This document shows, in pieces, positions 8,596 through 16,456 of a DNA stretch of 64,000 nt. A program made the position numbers and the translations under genes. The notes beneath the pieces are model-generated. The model ran no database searches and was not told where the DNA came from. It saw only the letters and a list, made by a program, of their open reading frames with translations. Numbering within the stretch: the stretch's first letter is position 1; each line of letters begins with the position of its first letter. Origin of the DNA: Schaalia odontolytica (lineage in GTDB: Bacteria; Actinomycetota; Actinomycetes; Actinomycetales; Actinomycetaceae); the NCBI RefSeq assembly GCF_031191545.1, contig NZ_CP133472.1, positions 2,046,001 to 2,110,000 of the forward strand, given 5' to 3'.

Positions 8596-9276
8596 TCAGA
8601 GTGAGCGGATGACGGTGACGACCTTGCCGAGGATGGTAGCCTCGTCGCCCGGGATCGGTGAGTAGTCCGGGTTGTGCGGAAGAAGCCAGACGTGTCCACC
8701 CGTCACCGATAGCTCCTTGACCGTGGCTTCTCCGTCGATCATGGCGGCCACGAACTCGCCGTTGCGGGCCTCATTCTGCGAGCGGATCACGACGTAGTCT
8801 CCGTCAAAGATTCCGGCGTCGATCATAGACTCGCCGCTGACCTCGAGCATGAAGAGATCACCGTGGCCGGTCATGGAGGTCGGCAGTCGGAAAACGTCCT
8901 CCACATGCTGCTCGGCGGTGATGGGGGTGCCGGCAGCGATGCGGCCGACGAGCGGAATTGCCGTGCCGTCTTCCTCCACGTGTGAGATGGGGACCTCGAT
9001 GCGGACGACCTTTTCCGAGGCCTGCGCGAAGGAGGGGAGATGAAGCTCCGTGCGCGCACGATCGGTCAAGTCCAGGGCGCGAGGCAATCCGGGCTCGCGC
9101 ACCAGATACCCGTGCGCCTCAAGCGCGTCGAGATGGTGCTTGACCGTCGATGGTGATGCCAATCCGACCGCGGATGCGATCTCGCGCACAGAGGGTGGAA
9201 AGCCGCTGGAGGCCAGTTTTTCGTTGATGACTCGCAAGATCGCACGGTGTCGATCACTCAGCGAACGCTCGGTCAT
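8596..9276 (-). CDS. lexA: SOS repressor LexA
   Basis: LexA represses DNA-damage genes and cleaves itself when RecA is activated. The 226-residue protein has an N-terminal winged helix (residues about 5-70, with PPSVREIASAVGLASPSTVKHHL as recognition region), the scissile Ala115-Gly116 bond in GRIAAGTPI, nucleophile Ser150 in GESMIDAGIF and Lys187 in EATVKEL. The start at 9276 has GAAGGAG about 7 bases upstream. A LexA box lies at 9364-9379, so autorepression is likely. A 13-codon upstream ORF overlaps its start codon. The divergent LysM gene and nrdR give the same neighbourhood as lexA in mycobacteria. Confidence 0.97.
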   Translation of the reverse strand: MTERSLSDRHRAILRVINEKLASSGFPPSVREIASAVGLASPSTVKHHLDALEAHGYLVREPGLPRALDLTDRARTELHLPSFAQASEKVVRIEVPISHVEEDGTAIPLVGRIAAGTPITAEQHVEDVFRLPTSMTGHGDLFMLEVSGESMIDAGIFDGDYVVIRSQNEARNGEFVAAMIDGEATVKELSVTGGHVWLLPHNPDYSPIPGDEATILGKVVTVIRSL

Positions 9277-9314
9277 GGCTTCTCCTTCGCATCGGGGTGG
9301 ACGCAGATGTGCAT
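9273..9314 (-). other. Short upstream ORF overlapping the lexA start
   Basis: An ATG at 9314 opens a 13-codon frame (MHICVHPDAKEKP) whose TGA overlaps the lexA ATG as ATGA. The lexA Shine-Dalgarno sequence lies inside it. It could couple lexA to upstream initiation, or be chance; it lacks a well-placed Shine-Dalgarno sequence or -10 of its own. Confidence 0.3.
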
Positions 9315-9363
9315 GGGTCGGTGTCCACTGGATACGTCAAGGATAAGCCGATTTCACGCAGAA

Positions 9364-9379
9364 TGAAACATATGTTCGA
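9364..9379. promoter_or_regulatory. LexA box 1 (lexA side)
   Basis: TGAAACATATGTTCGA differs by one half-site base from the actinobacterial SOS palindrome CGAAC-N4-GTTCG. It overlaps a possible lexA -35 region, so it probably mediates autorepression. Confidence 0.7.
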
Positions 9380-9386
9380 GTGTGCC

Positions 9387-9415
9387 TCGACATTGCTTGG
9401 TGAGCGTGCTATCGT
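9387..9415 (+). promoter_or_regulatory. Promoter of the LysM SOS gene
   Basis: TCGACA (9387-9392), a 17-base spacer and TATCGT (9410-9415) make a plausible sigma-70-type promoter. LexA box 2 covers the -10 element and box 3 the start region. Confidence 0.55.
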
Positions 9416-9427
9416 ACAAGTGTTCGA
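9412..9427. promoter_or_regulatory. LexA box 2
   Basis: TCGTACAAGTGTTCGA keeps one perfect half-site (GTTCGA) and one imperfect one. It overlaps the -10 of the LysM gene and shares base 9427 with box 3. Confidence 0.65.
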
Positions 9428-9442
9428 CGAACAGATGTTCGA
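9427..9442. promoter_or_regulatory. LexA box 3 (perfect palindrome)
   Basis: ACGAACAGATGTTCGA contains CGAAC-N4-GTTCG exactly. It lies 22 bases before the LysM gene ATG and directly abuts box 2, which suggests cooperative binding. Confidence 0.8.
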
Positions 9443-9463
9443 TTGAGTTTTCTGGAGGTTCTC

Positions 9464-9928
9464 ATGAGTGTTCCCGTTGCAACGAAGACCGCGGTCTCGT
9501 TCTCTGCGCGTCGCTCTCCGCTTCGCGTCGTCGAGGGTGCGCCGCTTGCGACCGTTCGTGATATCTCAACGGCACCGTCGGCGCGCCGTCGACTTGATGC
9601 GCAGCGCGGAGATGACCCATCGTTCCTTCGCGCGCCCGCTGCTCCGCGTCGCCGCGCTCGCTCCTCAGGCCGTGGCCTTGTTGCCGGCGCGCTTGCGACG
9701 CTCGTGCTGTCCGTGGGTGCCGGTGCTCTCGGCCTAGCGATCCAGCCTGCCGCATACGATGGCCCGACGGTCACGAAGTCTGTCGTGAGCGGCGACTCCG
9801 TGTGGTCGCTCGCGCAGAACGTGAAGACGGATCGTCCTGTGGAACAGGTGGTGGCCGATATTGAGCGTCTCAATGATGTTGAGGGTGCTCTCCAGCCGGG
9901 GCAGCGCGTCGTCGTGCCGGTCCGCTGA
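9464..9928 (+). CDS. SOS-controlled LysM membrane protein, probable division inhibitor
   Basis: A 154-residue protein with a basic cytoplasmic N-terminus (about 70 residues), one membrane segment (GLVAGALATLVLSVGAGALG, residues about 69-88) and an extracytoplasmic LysM domain (VVSGDSVWSLAQ to GQRVVVPV) that should bind peptidoglycan. Its place between lexA and nrdR and the two LexA boxes on its promoter match Rv2719c/ChiZ of M. tuberculosis and, functionally, YneA of Bacillus and DivS of Corynebacterium, which delay division after DNA damage. The ATG at 9464 has TGGAGG 7 bases upstream. No hydrolase domain is visible. The division-inhibitor role is inferred from synteny and regulation. Confidence 0.88.
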   Translation: MSVPVATKTAVSFSARRSPLRVVEGAPLATVRDISTAPSARRRLDAQRGDDPSFLRAPAAPRRRARSSGRGLVAGALATLVLSVGAGALGLAIQPAAYDGPTVTKSVVSGDSVWSLAQNVKTDRPVEQVVADIERLNDVEGALQPGQRVVVPVR

Positions 9929-9971
9929 TGGTGGCGCGTGGGACTCCTGTGACAGACGGGGCATGACCGTG

Positions 9972-9977
9972 TACCGT
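9972..9977 (+). promoter_or_regulatory. Leaderless -10 of nrdR
   Basis: TACCGT, 6 bases, then the nrdR GTG at 9984. There is no Shine-Dalgarno sequence before the GTG. Confidence 0.5.
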
Positions 9978-9983
9978 TGAAGG

Positions 9984-10574
9984 GTGCACTGCCCTTTCTG
10001 TCATAACCCGGATTCGCGCGTCGTCGATACGCGCATTGCGGACGACGGCGCCTCGATTCGGCGTCGTCGCGAGTGCACGAACTGTAAGAAGCGTTTTACA
10101 ACCCTGGAAACGTCCTCCTTCCAGGTCGTCAAGCGATCTGGTGTCGTTGAATCTTTCTCCCGTAACAAGGTTGTCTCGGGTGTGAAGAAGGCGTGCCAGG
10201 GGCGTCCCGTTTCAGATGACCAGCTTGCGATTCTTGCCCAGCAGGTAGAGGAGCAGCTGCGTTCGACCGGTGTGTCCAACGTGTCGACGAACGAGGTCGG
10301 CAAAGCGATCCTGCCCTTCCTGCGCGACCTAGACGTCATCGCCTACCTGCGATTTGCCTCCGTCTATCGTCAGTTCGACACCCTCGAAGATTTCGAACAG
10401 GCTATCCACGCGCTGCGCGAGCGCTACCACGGCAGCGCTAGCGGTGCCGATATACCCGTGACGCGCGACGATGCCGCGCCGCTTGCCCCCACGCCTGCGA
10501 AGAAACCTCGTAAGGCTCGCGCATCTCGCAAGCGCGTTGCCTCTACCGCTCCCACGCTGCTTGGAGACAACTGA
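9984..10574 (+). CDS. nrdR: Transcriptional repressor NrdR
   Basis: NrdR senses ATP/dATP and represses ribonucleotide reductase genes. The 196-residue protein has the zinc ribbon Cys3-Cys6 (CPFC) and Cys31-Cys34 (CTNC), then an ATP-cone ([20 protein letters not shown] onward, residues about 46-140). It starts with GTG at 9984, 6 bases after TACCGT, giving the invariant MHCPFC N-terminus. The family is usually about 150-160 residues. Here residues about 150-196 form an extra Ala/Pro/Lys/Arg-rich tail ([12 protein letters not shown]) that may add nonspecific DNA contact. A convergent terminator follows. The identity is firm; the role of the tail is unknown. Confidence 0.96.
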   Translation: MHCPFCHNPDSRVVDTRIADDGASIRRRRECTNCKKRFTTLETSSFQVVKRSGVVESFSRNKVVSGVKKACQGRPVSDDQLAILAQQVEEQLRSTGVSNVSTNEVGKAILPFLRDLDVIAYLRFASVYRQFDTLEDFEQAIHALRERYHGSASGADIPVTRDDAAPLAPTPAKKPRKARASRKRVASTAPTLLGDN

Positions 10575-10589
10575 TCGCGTGACATGAGC

Positions 10590-10622
10590 AGTGCCCGGTT
10601 CTCGAAGGGGGAACCGGGCACT
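10590..10622. terminator. Terminator between nrdR and the acyl-CoA ligase gene
   Basis: A perfect 12-bp stem (10590-10601 with 10611-10622) and 9-base loop lie between the convergent genes. Confidence 0.75.
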
Positions 10623-10646
10623 CCTCTTCGGTGCTGTAGTCAGCGT

Positions 10647-12656
10647 CTAGCGCTTGTTGGACTTCGCATCCGTGGCCGGGTTGTCCACCTGTTCGTCAGC
10701 CGTTGAACGCAGCTGATCATCGTTCGTGGCCCCGCGAACTGCCTCGACAGTATGGGACTTGGAATCGCGGGCTCCGGCGACGGCAACGGAGACGATGCCG
10801 CGCGCACCCGCCACCGCCTCGGACGCGGCCTCGCGCGCCTCGGCGACCTTTTCTGACACGGCCTCGCGCGCACCTGCCATTGCCTCGGATGCGGCTCCGC
10901 GTGCTTCGGCGACCTTCTCGGAGACGGTTTCGCGGGCCCCGGCCATGGCCTCGCGCGCCCCGACTACGGCGTCCGTCGCGGCTGCCTGCGCACCCATGAT
11001 CTGTTCACGCACCTTCTTGCGCATGACCTTGCCGAGCTGCGAGCGCGGCAGCTCGGTCATGACGACGATCTGGCGGGGGAGAGCGTAGTGAGCGAGAGAC
11101 CTTTCCGCCCAGGTGCGCAGGTCAGTGAGTGTCACTGAAGCGCCGGCCTCGAGCACGACGGCTGCAACGACGTCCTCGCCGGACTCACCCGCGGGCACGC
11201 CGACGGCTGCGACGTCAACGATGCCCGGCATTGAACGCACCGCCTCTTCGACCTGTGAGGGGTAGACGTTGAATCCCGAGGAGTTGATCATCTCCTTGCG
11301 CCGGTCGGCCATGTAGATGAAGCCGTCGCGTACCTGGACCAGATCGCCTGTACGCAGCCACCCGCCCTGTGTGAACACCTCGGCGGTCTCATCGTCCTGG
11401 TTCCAGTAGCCGGAAAACACCTGAGGTCCGCGGGCGATGAGCTCTCCGACCTCGCCCGGAGCAACCTCGCGGCTCGGATTCTCGGGATCCACGATACGCA
11501 CCTGCGTGGAGGGAAACGGAATGCCGAGAGCCCCGCGTGCGCGCGACGATGCCAGGGGGGATCCGAGAATGATGGGGGACGCCTCGGTCATACCGTAGCC
11601 CTCGATCATGAGGCCACCGGTCGCGTGCTCCCACGCGTCGGCTAGGGATGCTGACAGGGGCATCGCGCCCGACAGGGAGAAATGGATGGAGGACAGGTCC
11701 ACGTTCGTCCCCTCGGCCGCTGCGAGAAGGCGTTCATACATGGGCGGAACGCCCAGGAAGAAGGTGCACGGCAGGCGGCGCTGCGCCGCCAGGACCAGGG
11801 CGGTGTCGAACTTGGGGAACATAGCGATCGTCGCGCCCAGGCGCAGGCCCGCCAGGAATCCGATCGTGAAACCGAAGGCGTGGAAGAGCGGTAGGATGCA
11901 GTAAAAGACCTCGGCTCCCTCGTGCAGGACGGGAACCCAGGCAATCGACTGCTCGACGTTCGCTGACAGGTTCGCATGCGTGAGTGCGGCGGCCTTCGGG
12001 ACTCCCGTCGTGCCACCCGTGTGGATGAGGAGGGTGACGTCCTCCATGGCGGCCGGGCAGCTACCCTGCCAGGGGGTGGCCAAGCGCATCGCTCGCGCCC
12101 AGGAACGTGCCCAACCGGGGCGTGGGCTGGAGAGCTGATCGCGCTTCTCGCGCGCGGCCTTCACCGGCAGCTTCAGAGCCAGGCGCGAGGCCGTGGGCAG
12201 AGCCGTCGTCAGGTCCATGCAGAAGGTGGTGTGGCCTCGCCCGAGGAAGGTGAGCTTCTCCAGCGTCTTCGACCATGCGATCGTGACGCGAGCGCCGTGA
12301 CGCTCGTACTCGCCCTCCAGCTCGCCCGCGGGTGCCAGGGGGTTATGTTCGACGACGATTGCGCCGAGCAGCATCGTGCCGAGGACGGCGACGGCGTGCT
12401 GCGGGCAATTCGGCATGATGAGGGCAACCCGGTCTCCGGGGCGCACGCCCGCCTCGTGGAGCGCACCCGCACAACGGCGCATCTCCTCGGCGAGTTCCGC
12501 GTACGTGAGCTGGCGTGCGAAAAAGTCGATGGCGGCACGTTTGGGGTAGCGTGACGCGACCTCCAGGACCATCTCAGGGATGGGACGCTCGGGCGTTGCA
12601 ATTTCGTAGGCAACACCGGGTGCGTACAGGGCGCGCATCGACGTCGTGAGCTCCAT
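10647..12656 (-). CDS. Long-chain acyl-CoA ligase with a C-terminal amphipathic repeat tail
   Basis: An ANL-superfamily enzyme (FadD type) that adenylates a fatty acid and forms its CoA thioester. In the 669-residue protein the AMP-binding P-loop LLIHTGGTTGVPKAAALTH, EGYGMTEASP, LRTGDLVQ and the catalytic Lys region RSQLGKVMRKK are all present. The conserved fold ends near residue 550. The last 120 residues are extra: two tandem 22-residue units (residues 570-613, AMAGARExVSEKVAEARxAASE) plus a decayed third, then a polar tail. The repeats should form an 11-residue-periodic amphipathic helix like LEA or apolipoprotein repeats. The ATG at 12656 has GAAGGAGG upstream. Substrate is unknown. Confidence 0.92.
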   Translation of the reverse strand: MELTTSMRALYAPGVAYEIATPERPIPEMVLEVASRYPKRAAIDFFARQLTYAELAEEMRRCAGALHEAGVRPGDRVALIMPNCPQHAVAVLGTMLLGAIVVEHNPLAPAGELEGEYERHGARVTIAWSKTLEKLTFLGRGHTTFCMDLTTALPTASRLALKLPVKAAREKRDQLSSPRPGWARSWARAMRLATPWQGSCPAAMEDVTLLIHTGGTTGVPKAAALTHANLSANVEQSIAWVPVLHEGAEVFYCILPLFHAFGFTIGFLAGLRLGATIAMFPKFDTALVLAAQRRLPCTFFLGVPPMYERLLAAAEGTNVDLSSIHFSLSGAMPLSASLADAWEHATGGLMIEGYGMTEASPIILGSPLASSRARGALGIPFPSTQVRIVDPENPSREVAPGEVGELIARGPQVFSGYWNQDDETAEVFTQGGWLRTGDLVQVRDGFIYMADRRKEMINSSGFNVYPSQVEEAVRSMPGIVDVAAVGVPAGESGEDVVAAVVLEAGASVTLTDLRTWAERSLAHYALPRQIVVMTELPRSQLGKVMRKKVREQIMGAQAAATDAVVGAREAMAGARETVSEKVAEARGAASEAMAGAREAVSEKVAEAREAASEAVAGARGIVSVAVAGARDSKSHTVEAVRGATNDDQLRSTADEQVDNPATDAKSNKR
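10752..10949 (-). repeat. 66-bp tandem repeat in the acyl-CoA ligase tail
   Basis: Two full 66-bp copies (10884-10949 and 10818-10883) and a degenerate third (10752-10817) encode 22-residue units. The nucleotide copies are diverged but clearly related, pointing to an old in-frame duplication. Confidence 0.8.
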
Positions 12657-12741
12657 CTATCCTCCTTCGGGAACGATGCTACCCACGATACCGTAAGGTG
12701 AGCCTTGTTTGACCAGCTGGGACGCGATGACTATGACTGTT

Positions 12742-13947
12742 TTACAGAGGCGTCGCGATCAGGCGGATGGTCTCGGGCAGGTGGCTCAGCTCCTCGAGCG
12801 CCTCACGGCCCAGGCCTGCCGAAATGTCGGTGAGCACGTAGCCAACTTCGTCGAGGGTCGCCAGGATCTGCGCGTCGACGTTCGCCTCGGAGGAAGCGAA
12901 TATCTGGTTGACGCGTGCCATGACGCCGGGAACGTTGCGGTGGATGAGGCGCACACGGTAGCGCGAGCGCTTGCCAATGTTCATCGTCAGGTTCGGCAGG
13001 TTCACGCTCATGTCGGTCGACCCGCTGGCCTGGTATTCGCCGATCTTGGCAGCCACGAAACGGCCGATATCGTATTGAGCTTCCTCCGTGGAGCCACCGA
13101 TGTGGGGAGTGAGGATGACGTTGTCGAGGGTCGCCAGCGGCGAGGTGAAGGGGTCGCCGTTGGCGCGCGGTTCCTCGGGGAACACGTCGATTGCCGCGCC
13201 GCCCAGGTGACCAGACACCAGGGCCGCGTGCAGAGCATCAACGTCGACGATGTGCCCGCGCGACAGGTTGATGAACAGCGCACCGGGCTTCATCAGCTCG
13301 AACTCGACGCGCCCGATGAGGTTCGTATTGGACTCCTGGCCGTCCACGTGAACGGAAATGATGTCAGCCTCGCGCAGAACCGCCTCCATCGTCGCCATCT
13401 GCGTGGCATTGCCCAGCGCGAGGCGCTCGGCCGCGTCGTAGAAGATGACGTTAAGACCCATGGCCTCGGCGAGGACGGAGAGCTGGGTGCCGATGTTGCC
13501 GTAACCGATGATGCCGAGCGTGTGACCACGCACCTCGTGGGCACCGTCGGCGCTCTTATCCCACACGCCGCGATGCAGACGCGAGTTCTTCACAGTCACG
13601 CGGCGCGACAGGTCGATGATCTCGCCGATAGCGAGTTCGACGACGGAGCGCGTGTTGGAGTAGGGGGCATTAAACACCGCGACGCCCATCTCGGTGGCCG
13701 TGGCCAGGTCGATCTGGTTCGTGCCGATGCAGAAGGCACCAATGGCCTTCAAGCCCGGACGTGCGCGCAGCACTCGCTCGGTGACTTCTGTCTTTGACCG
13801 CAGGCCCAGGTAGTCCACGCCTTCGAGTGCGTCGATCAGATCATCCTCGGACAGGGCACCGGTCACGCGAGTGACCTCGATACCGAACTTGGCGAAGATA
13901 TCATCGGCGATGTCGTGCGGGTTCTCCAGGAGCAGTGCGCGTGTCAT
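12742..13947 (-). CDS. serA: D-3-phosphoglycerate dehydrogenase
   Basis: SerA oxidises 3-phosphoglycerate to 3-phosphohydroxypyruvate, the first step of serine synthesis. The 401-residue protein has the NAD-binding motif LGIIGYGNIGTQLSVLAE, the catalytic HIGGSTEEAQ (His) and a C-terminal ACT domain (YRVRLIHRNVPGVMARVNQIF, residues about 330-401) for serine feedback. It is the shorter, E. coli-like form, not the 530-residue mycobacterial type with an extra ASB domain. The start at 13947 (MTRALLLENP) is preferred over an ATG 12 codons upstream; CATGAT stands 6 bases before it. It follows helD by 59 bases on the same strand. Confidence 0.95.
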   Translation of the reverse strand: MTRALLLENPHDIADDIFAKFGIEVTRVTGALSEDDLIDALEGVDYLGLRSKTEVTERVLRARPGLKAIGAFCIGTNQIDLATATEMGVAVFNAPYSNTRSVVELAIGEIIDLSRRVTVKNSRLHRGVWDKSADGAHEVRGHTLGIIGYGNIGTQLSVLAEAMGLNVIFYDAAERLALGNATQMATMEAVLREADIISVHVDGQESNTNLIGRVEFELMKPGALFINLSRGHIVDVDALHAALVSGHLGGAAIDVFPEEPRANGDPFTSPLATLDNVILTPHIGGSTEEAQYDIGRFVAAKIGEYQASGSTDMSVNLPNLTMNIGKRSRYRVRLIHRNVPGVMARVNQIFASSEANVDAQILATLDEVGYVLTDISAGLGREALEELSHLPETIRLIATPL

Positions 13948-13953
13948 GCCCCC

Positions 13954-13959
13954 ATCATG
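13954..13959 (-). promoter_or_regulatory. Possible leaderless -10 of serA
   Basis: CATGAT on the minus strand, 6 bases, then the ATG at 13947. The first base deviates from TAnnnT, so this is weaker than the other cases. Confidence 0.35.
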
Positions 13960-14006
13960 GCAGACGCGGGCGCACAGTGACACGCGGTGTCAGGGAGTGG
14001 GCGCTC

Positions 14007-16280
14007 CTACCACTCCTCCATTCCGGCGGGAAGCGGGGCGCTGTGGACGACGTGGACATCGTGGGTCGCGCGGGTCAAAGCGACAAAAAGGTCGCCGACG
14101 CCGTCGTTCATGATCTCCGCGGGCTCGACGAGGACGACGGAGTCGAACTCGAGGCCCTTGGAGGCGACGGCGGATAGGAGGGAGACACGCTCGGATAGAG
14201 CACTCTCTCCGTCGACGTCGGCACCCCACGCCCGGGCGCGTTCCTGCCCGACGATCAAGGCGATGCGGCCCCGGGATGCGCCCGCCTCGCGGTCGAGGCG
14301 TTCTTCGGCCATACGCTGGGCATCGACGACGGCACGCCACAGCGGGCTGTTCTCCCGCGACGAGGTCGGGCGTTCCTCGGGCGCATCCAGGTGAGTGACG
14401 CGGTAGCAGCCCTCGACATCGCGCACGGCGGTCATCGGGTACAGCACGGGGACGCCCGCACGGGCGACCACGCCCTCGGCGAGTGTTGTGAGGGTAGCGG
14501 GCGTGCGGTAGGAGACCGTCAGCGCGTATTCGGCGGCCAAGGCGCGCGCCGCCGGGCCGAGAGCCTTTTCCCACGTCGGCGGTCGCTTGCTCCCACGCCG
14601 CTGATCGAGGTCCCCGACGACCGTGAAGGAGCGCGAGGGGCAGCGGCGCAGCAGGGCGCGCCAGGCCATGGGGGAGAGCTCCTGGGCCTCGTCGACCACG
14701 ATGTGGCCGAACGCCCACGTGCGGTCCTTGGCGGCGCGCTCGGACAGGGGCATCCACGACTCCTGCCCCGCGACCTGGCGCGCGAGCATCTGGGCGGTGA
14801 CGATGCCGCCGCCCAGGTTCTGAGCTTCGATCGCCTCGCGGGCGTGCTCGATTGCGCCCTCGTCGGACTCCCGAGAAGATGCGGAGGTCGTGGGCATGGG
14901 ACCCAAGAGCTCCTCGCACTCGTCCAGGATCGGTACGTCCGAGACCGTCCACGGTGAAGAGCGTGGGCGCATGAGAGCCGCCAGCTCGTTTGGACGCAGG
15001 GGAGAGCCAGCCTTGCGATTTGCCGCCGCTAGCACCTCGGGGCGAGCGTAAAGGCGGCGCAGCAGTGTCTGGGCACTCGTCGGCATCCACGCCGTGTTGA
15101 TCGCACGCCTACAATCCACCGAATCGCGGATCTCAACGAGCCACGAGCGCTTGACCTCCGGATCGACGCCGCCCTCTGAGTCCGCGTCCCCGGCCTCGCG
15201 CGCCAGGCGCAGTGCGAGCACATCCATGAGGTCGCGCGCGAAGGACTCACGCGCCACGTTATGGGGACGCCCCGAGCGCTTGGCACGGCGGCGCGCAGTT
15301 TCCACGTCGGTGCGCGTGAGCGTCACCTCGCGGTTCCACACGCGCAAGACCTGGTCGTCCTGAGGCAGCTTCGCGAGTGCGCGCACCGCCTCCTTGACGA
15401 TCTTCGCCCACTCGGGCAATCCCTTGATCCGAGCCACGGCCTCGTCGTCCTCGGTTCGAGCGTGCACGCCAGGCACCAGATCGCCCAAGGTCACGGACAC
15501 GACACCCGTCTCGCCCAGAGAGGGAAGCACCTGCTCGATATAGCGCAGGAACAGGCGCGACGGACCCACGAGGAGGACCCCCGAGCGCTCGAGGCGCTCG
15601 CGGTGGGCGTACAAGAGGTAGGCGATGCGGTGCAGCGCAACCGCGGTCTTGCCGGTGCCCGGTCCGCCCTGGACCACCATGAGGCCTTTGTCGGAGGCGC
15701 GAATGATCCGGTCCTGCTCGGACTGGATGGTGGCGACGATGTCGCCCATGCGACCGTCGCGCGCCTCGCTCAGCACACGCATGAGAGCGCCCTCGCCCTG
15801 AAGCTCCAGACCCGAAGCGTTCGCCGCGTCCAGGAGCTCGTCCTCCAGAGCGGTCACTCGACGGTCACGCGTCGAAATATGGCGGCGGCGAACGACGCCG
15901 TCCGGCTCGGCCGATGTTGCCTGGTAGAAGGGGCGTGCGGCGGGCGCGCGCCAGTCAACGAGTAGGGGGGTGCCGTCCTCGTGAGACAGCGACAGGCGAC
16001 CCACGTGACGCACCGACTGATCCACCATGTCGAGGCGACCGAAGACGAGGCGTTCCTCCACGCCCTCGAGGCGAGCCGCCATCTCTCCCAGGTGAGCAGA
16101 TAGCGCTTCGCGTTCGGTCCAACCCTGCGCATTACCGACGCCGTGGGTGGAATGCACGCGCCCCTGACGCTCGCGGTAGGAGGCCCGCAGCGCGTCCAGA
16201 CGCTCGTAGGCGCTGTCAACGAAATCCTGTTCGGGCAACGGAAGGTCGGTCGACGGCTCGTCATGAGTGCTCGTGGCCAT
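14007..16280 (-). CDS. HelD-like superfamily 1 helicase (RNA polymerase-recycling type)
   Basis: A 757-residue UvrD-like ATPase with the architecture of HelD, which removes stalled RNA polymerase from DNA; some actinobacterial relatives (HelR) give rifamycin tolerance. It begins with a charged coiled-coil region (residues about 15-70) expected to enter the polymerase secondary channel. Walker A is GGPGTGKTAVALHRIAYLLY near residue 185. Motif II is VVDEAQELSPMAW, with VVGDLDQRRG, SYRTPATLTTLAEG and a C-terminal VALTRATHDVHVVHS following. The ATG at 16280 has GAGGAGGAG 3-4 bases away. Normal UvrD repair roles are less likely given the N-terminus. HelD versus HelR needs a tree. Confidence 0.88.
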   Translation of the reverse strand: MATSTHDEPSTDLPLPEQDFVDSAYERLDALRASYRERQGRVHSTHGVGNAQGWTEREALSAHLGEMAARLEGVEERLVFGRLDMVDQSVRHVGRLSLSHEDGTPLLVDWRAPAARPFYQATSAEPDGVVRRRHISTRDRRVTALEDELLDAANASGLELQGEGALMRVLSEARDGRMGDIVATIQSEQDRIIRASDKGLMVVQGGPGTGKTAVALHRIAYLLYAHRERLERSGVLLVGPSRLFLRYIEQVLPSLGETGVVSVTLGDLVPGVHARTEDDEAVARIKGLPEWAKIVKEAVRALAKLPQDDQVLRVWNREVTLTRTDVETARRRAKRSGRPHNVARESFARDLMDVLALRLAREAGDADSEGGVDPEVKRSWLVEIRDSVDCRRAINTAWMPTSAQTLLRRLYARPEVLAAANRKAGSPLRPNELAALMRPRSSPWTVSDVPILDECEELLGPMPTTSASSRESDEGAIEHAREAIEAQNLGGGIVTAQMLARQVAGQESWMPLSERAAKDRTWAFGHIVVDEAQELSPMAWRALLRRCPSRSFTVVGDLDQRRGSKRPPTWEKALGPAARALAAEYALTVSYRTPATLTTLAEGVVARAGVPVLYPMTAVRDVEGCYRVTHLDAPEERPTSSRENSPLWRAVVDAQRMAEERLDREAGASRGRIALIVGQERARAWGADVDGESALSERVSLLSAVASKGLEFDSVVLVEPAEIMNDGVGDLFVALTRATHDVHVVHSAPLPAGMEEW

Positions 16281-16456
16281 GGCTCCTCCTCGTTTCTTTG
16301 GCCCTCTATTGTCCCCTACTTTTGCCGCCTGCGCTTCCACAGTCCGGGGTGTGTATGCGACTTCGCCCCAAGCTCAATAACGCTTCCCGCGTGACGCGGC
16401 GGGGGAGGCGCGGGTACGTTAGACATGAGGTAGACGAATGAGAATGAGGAGGAGAC

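Noticed and set aside
9412-9442. Fused repeats as a possible phage attachment site.
   Set aside because: They match the SOS palindrome and there is no integrase or tRNA nearby.
12657-12686. GTG uORF of nine codons whose TAG abuts the acyl-CoA ligase ATG.
   Set aside because: The GTG is only 3 bases from the -10-like TACGGT, too close for a leaderless start, and it does not overlap the gene.
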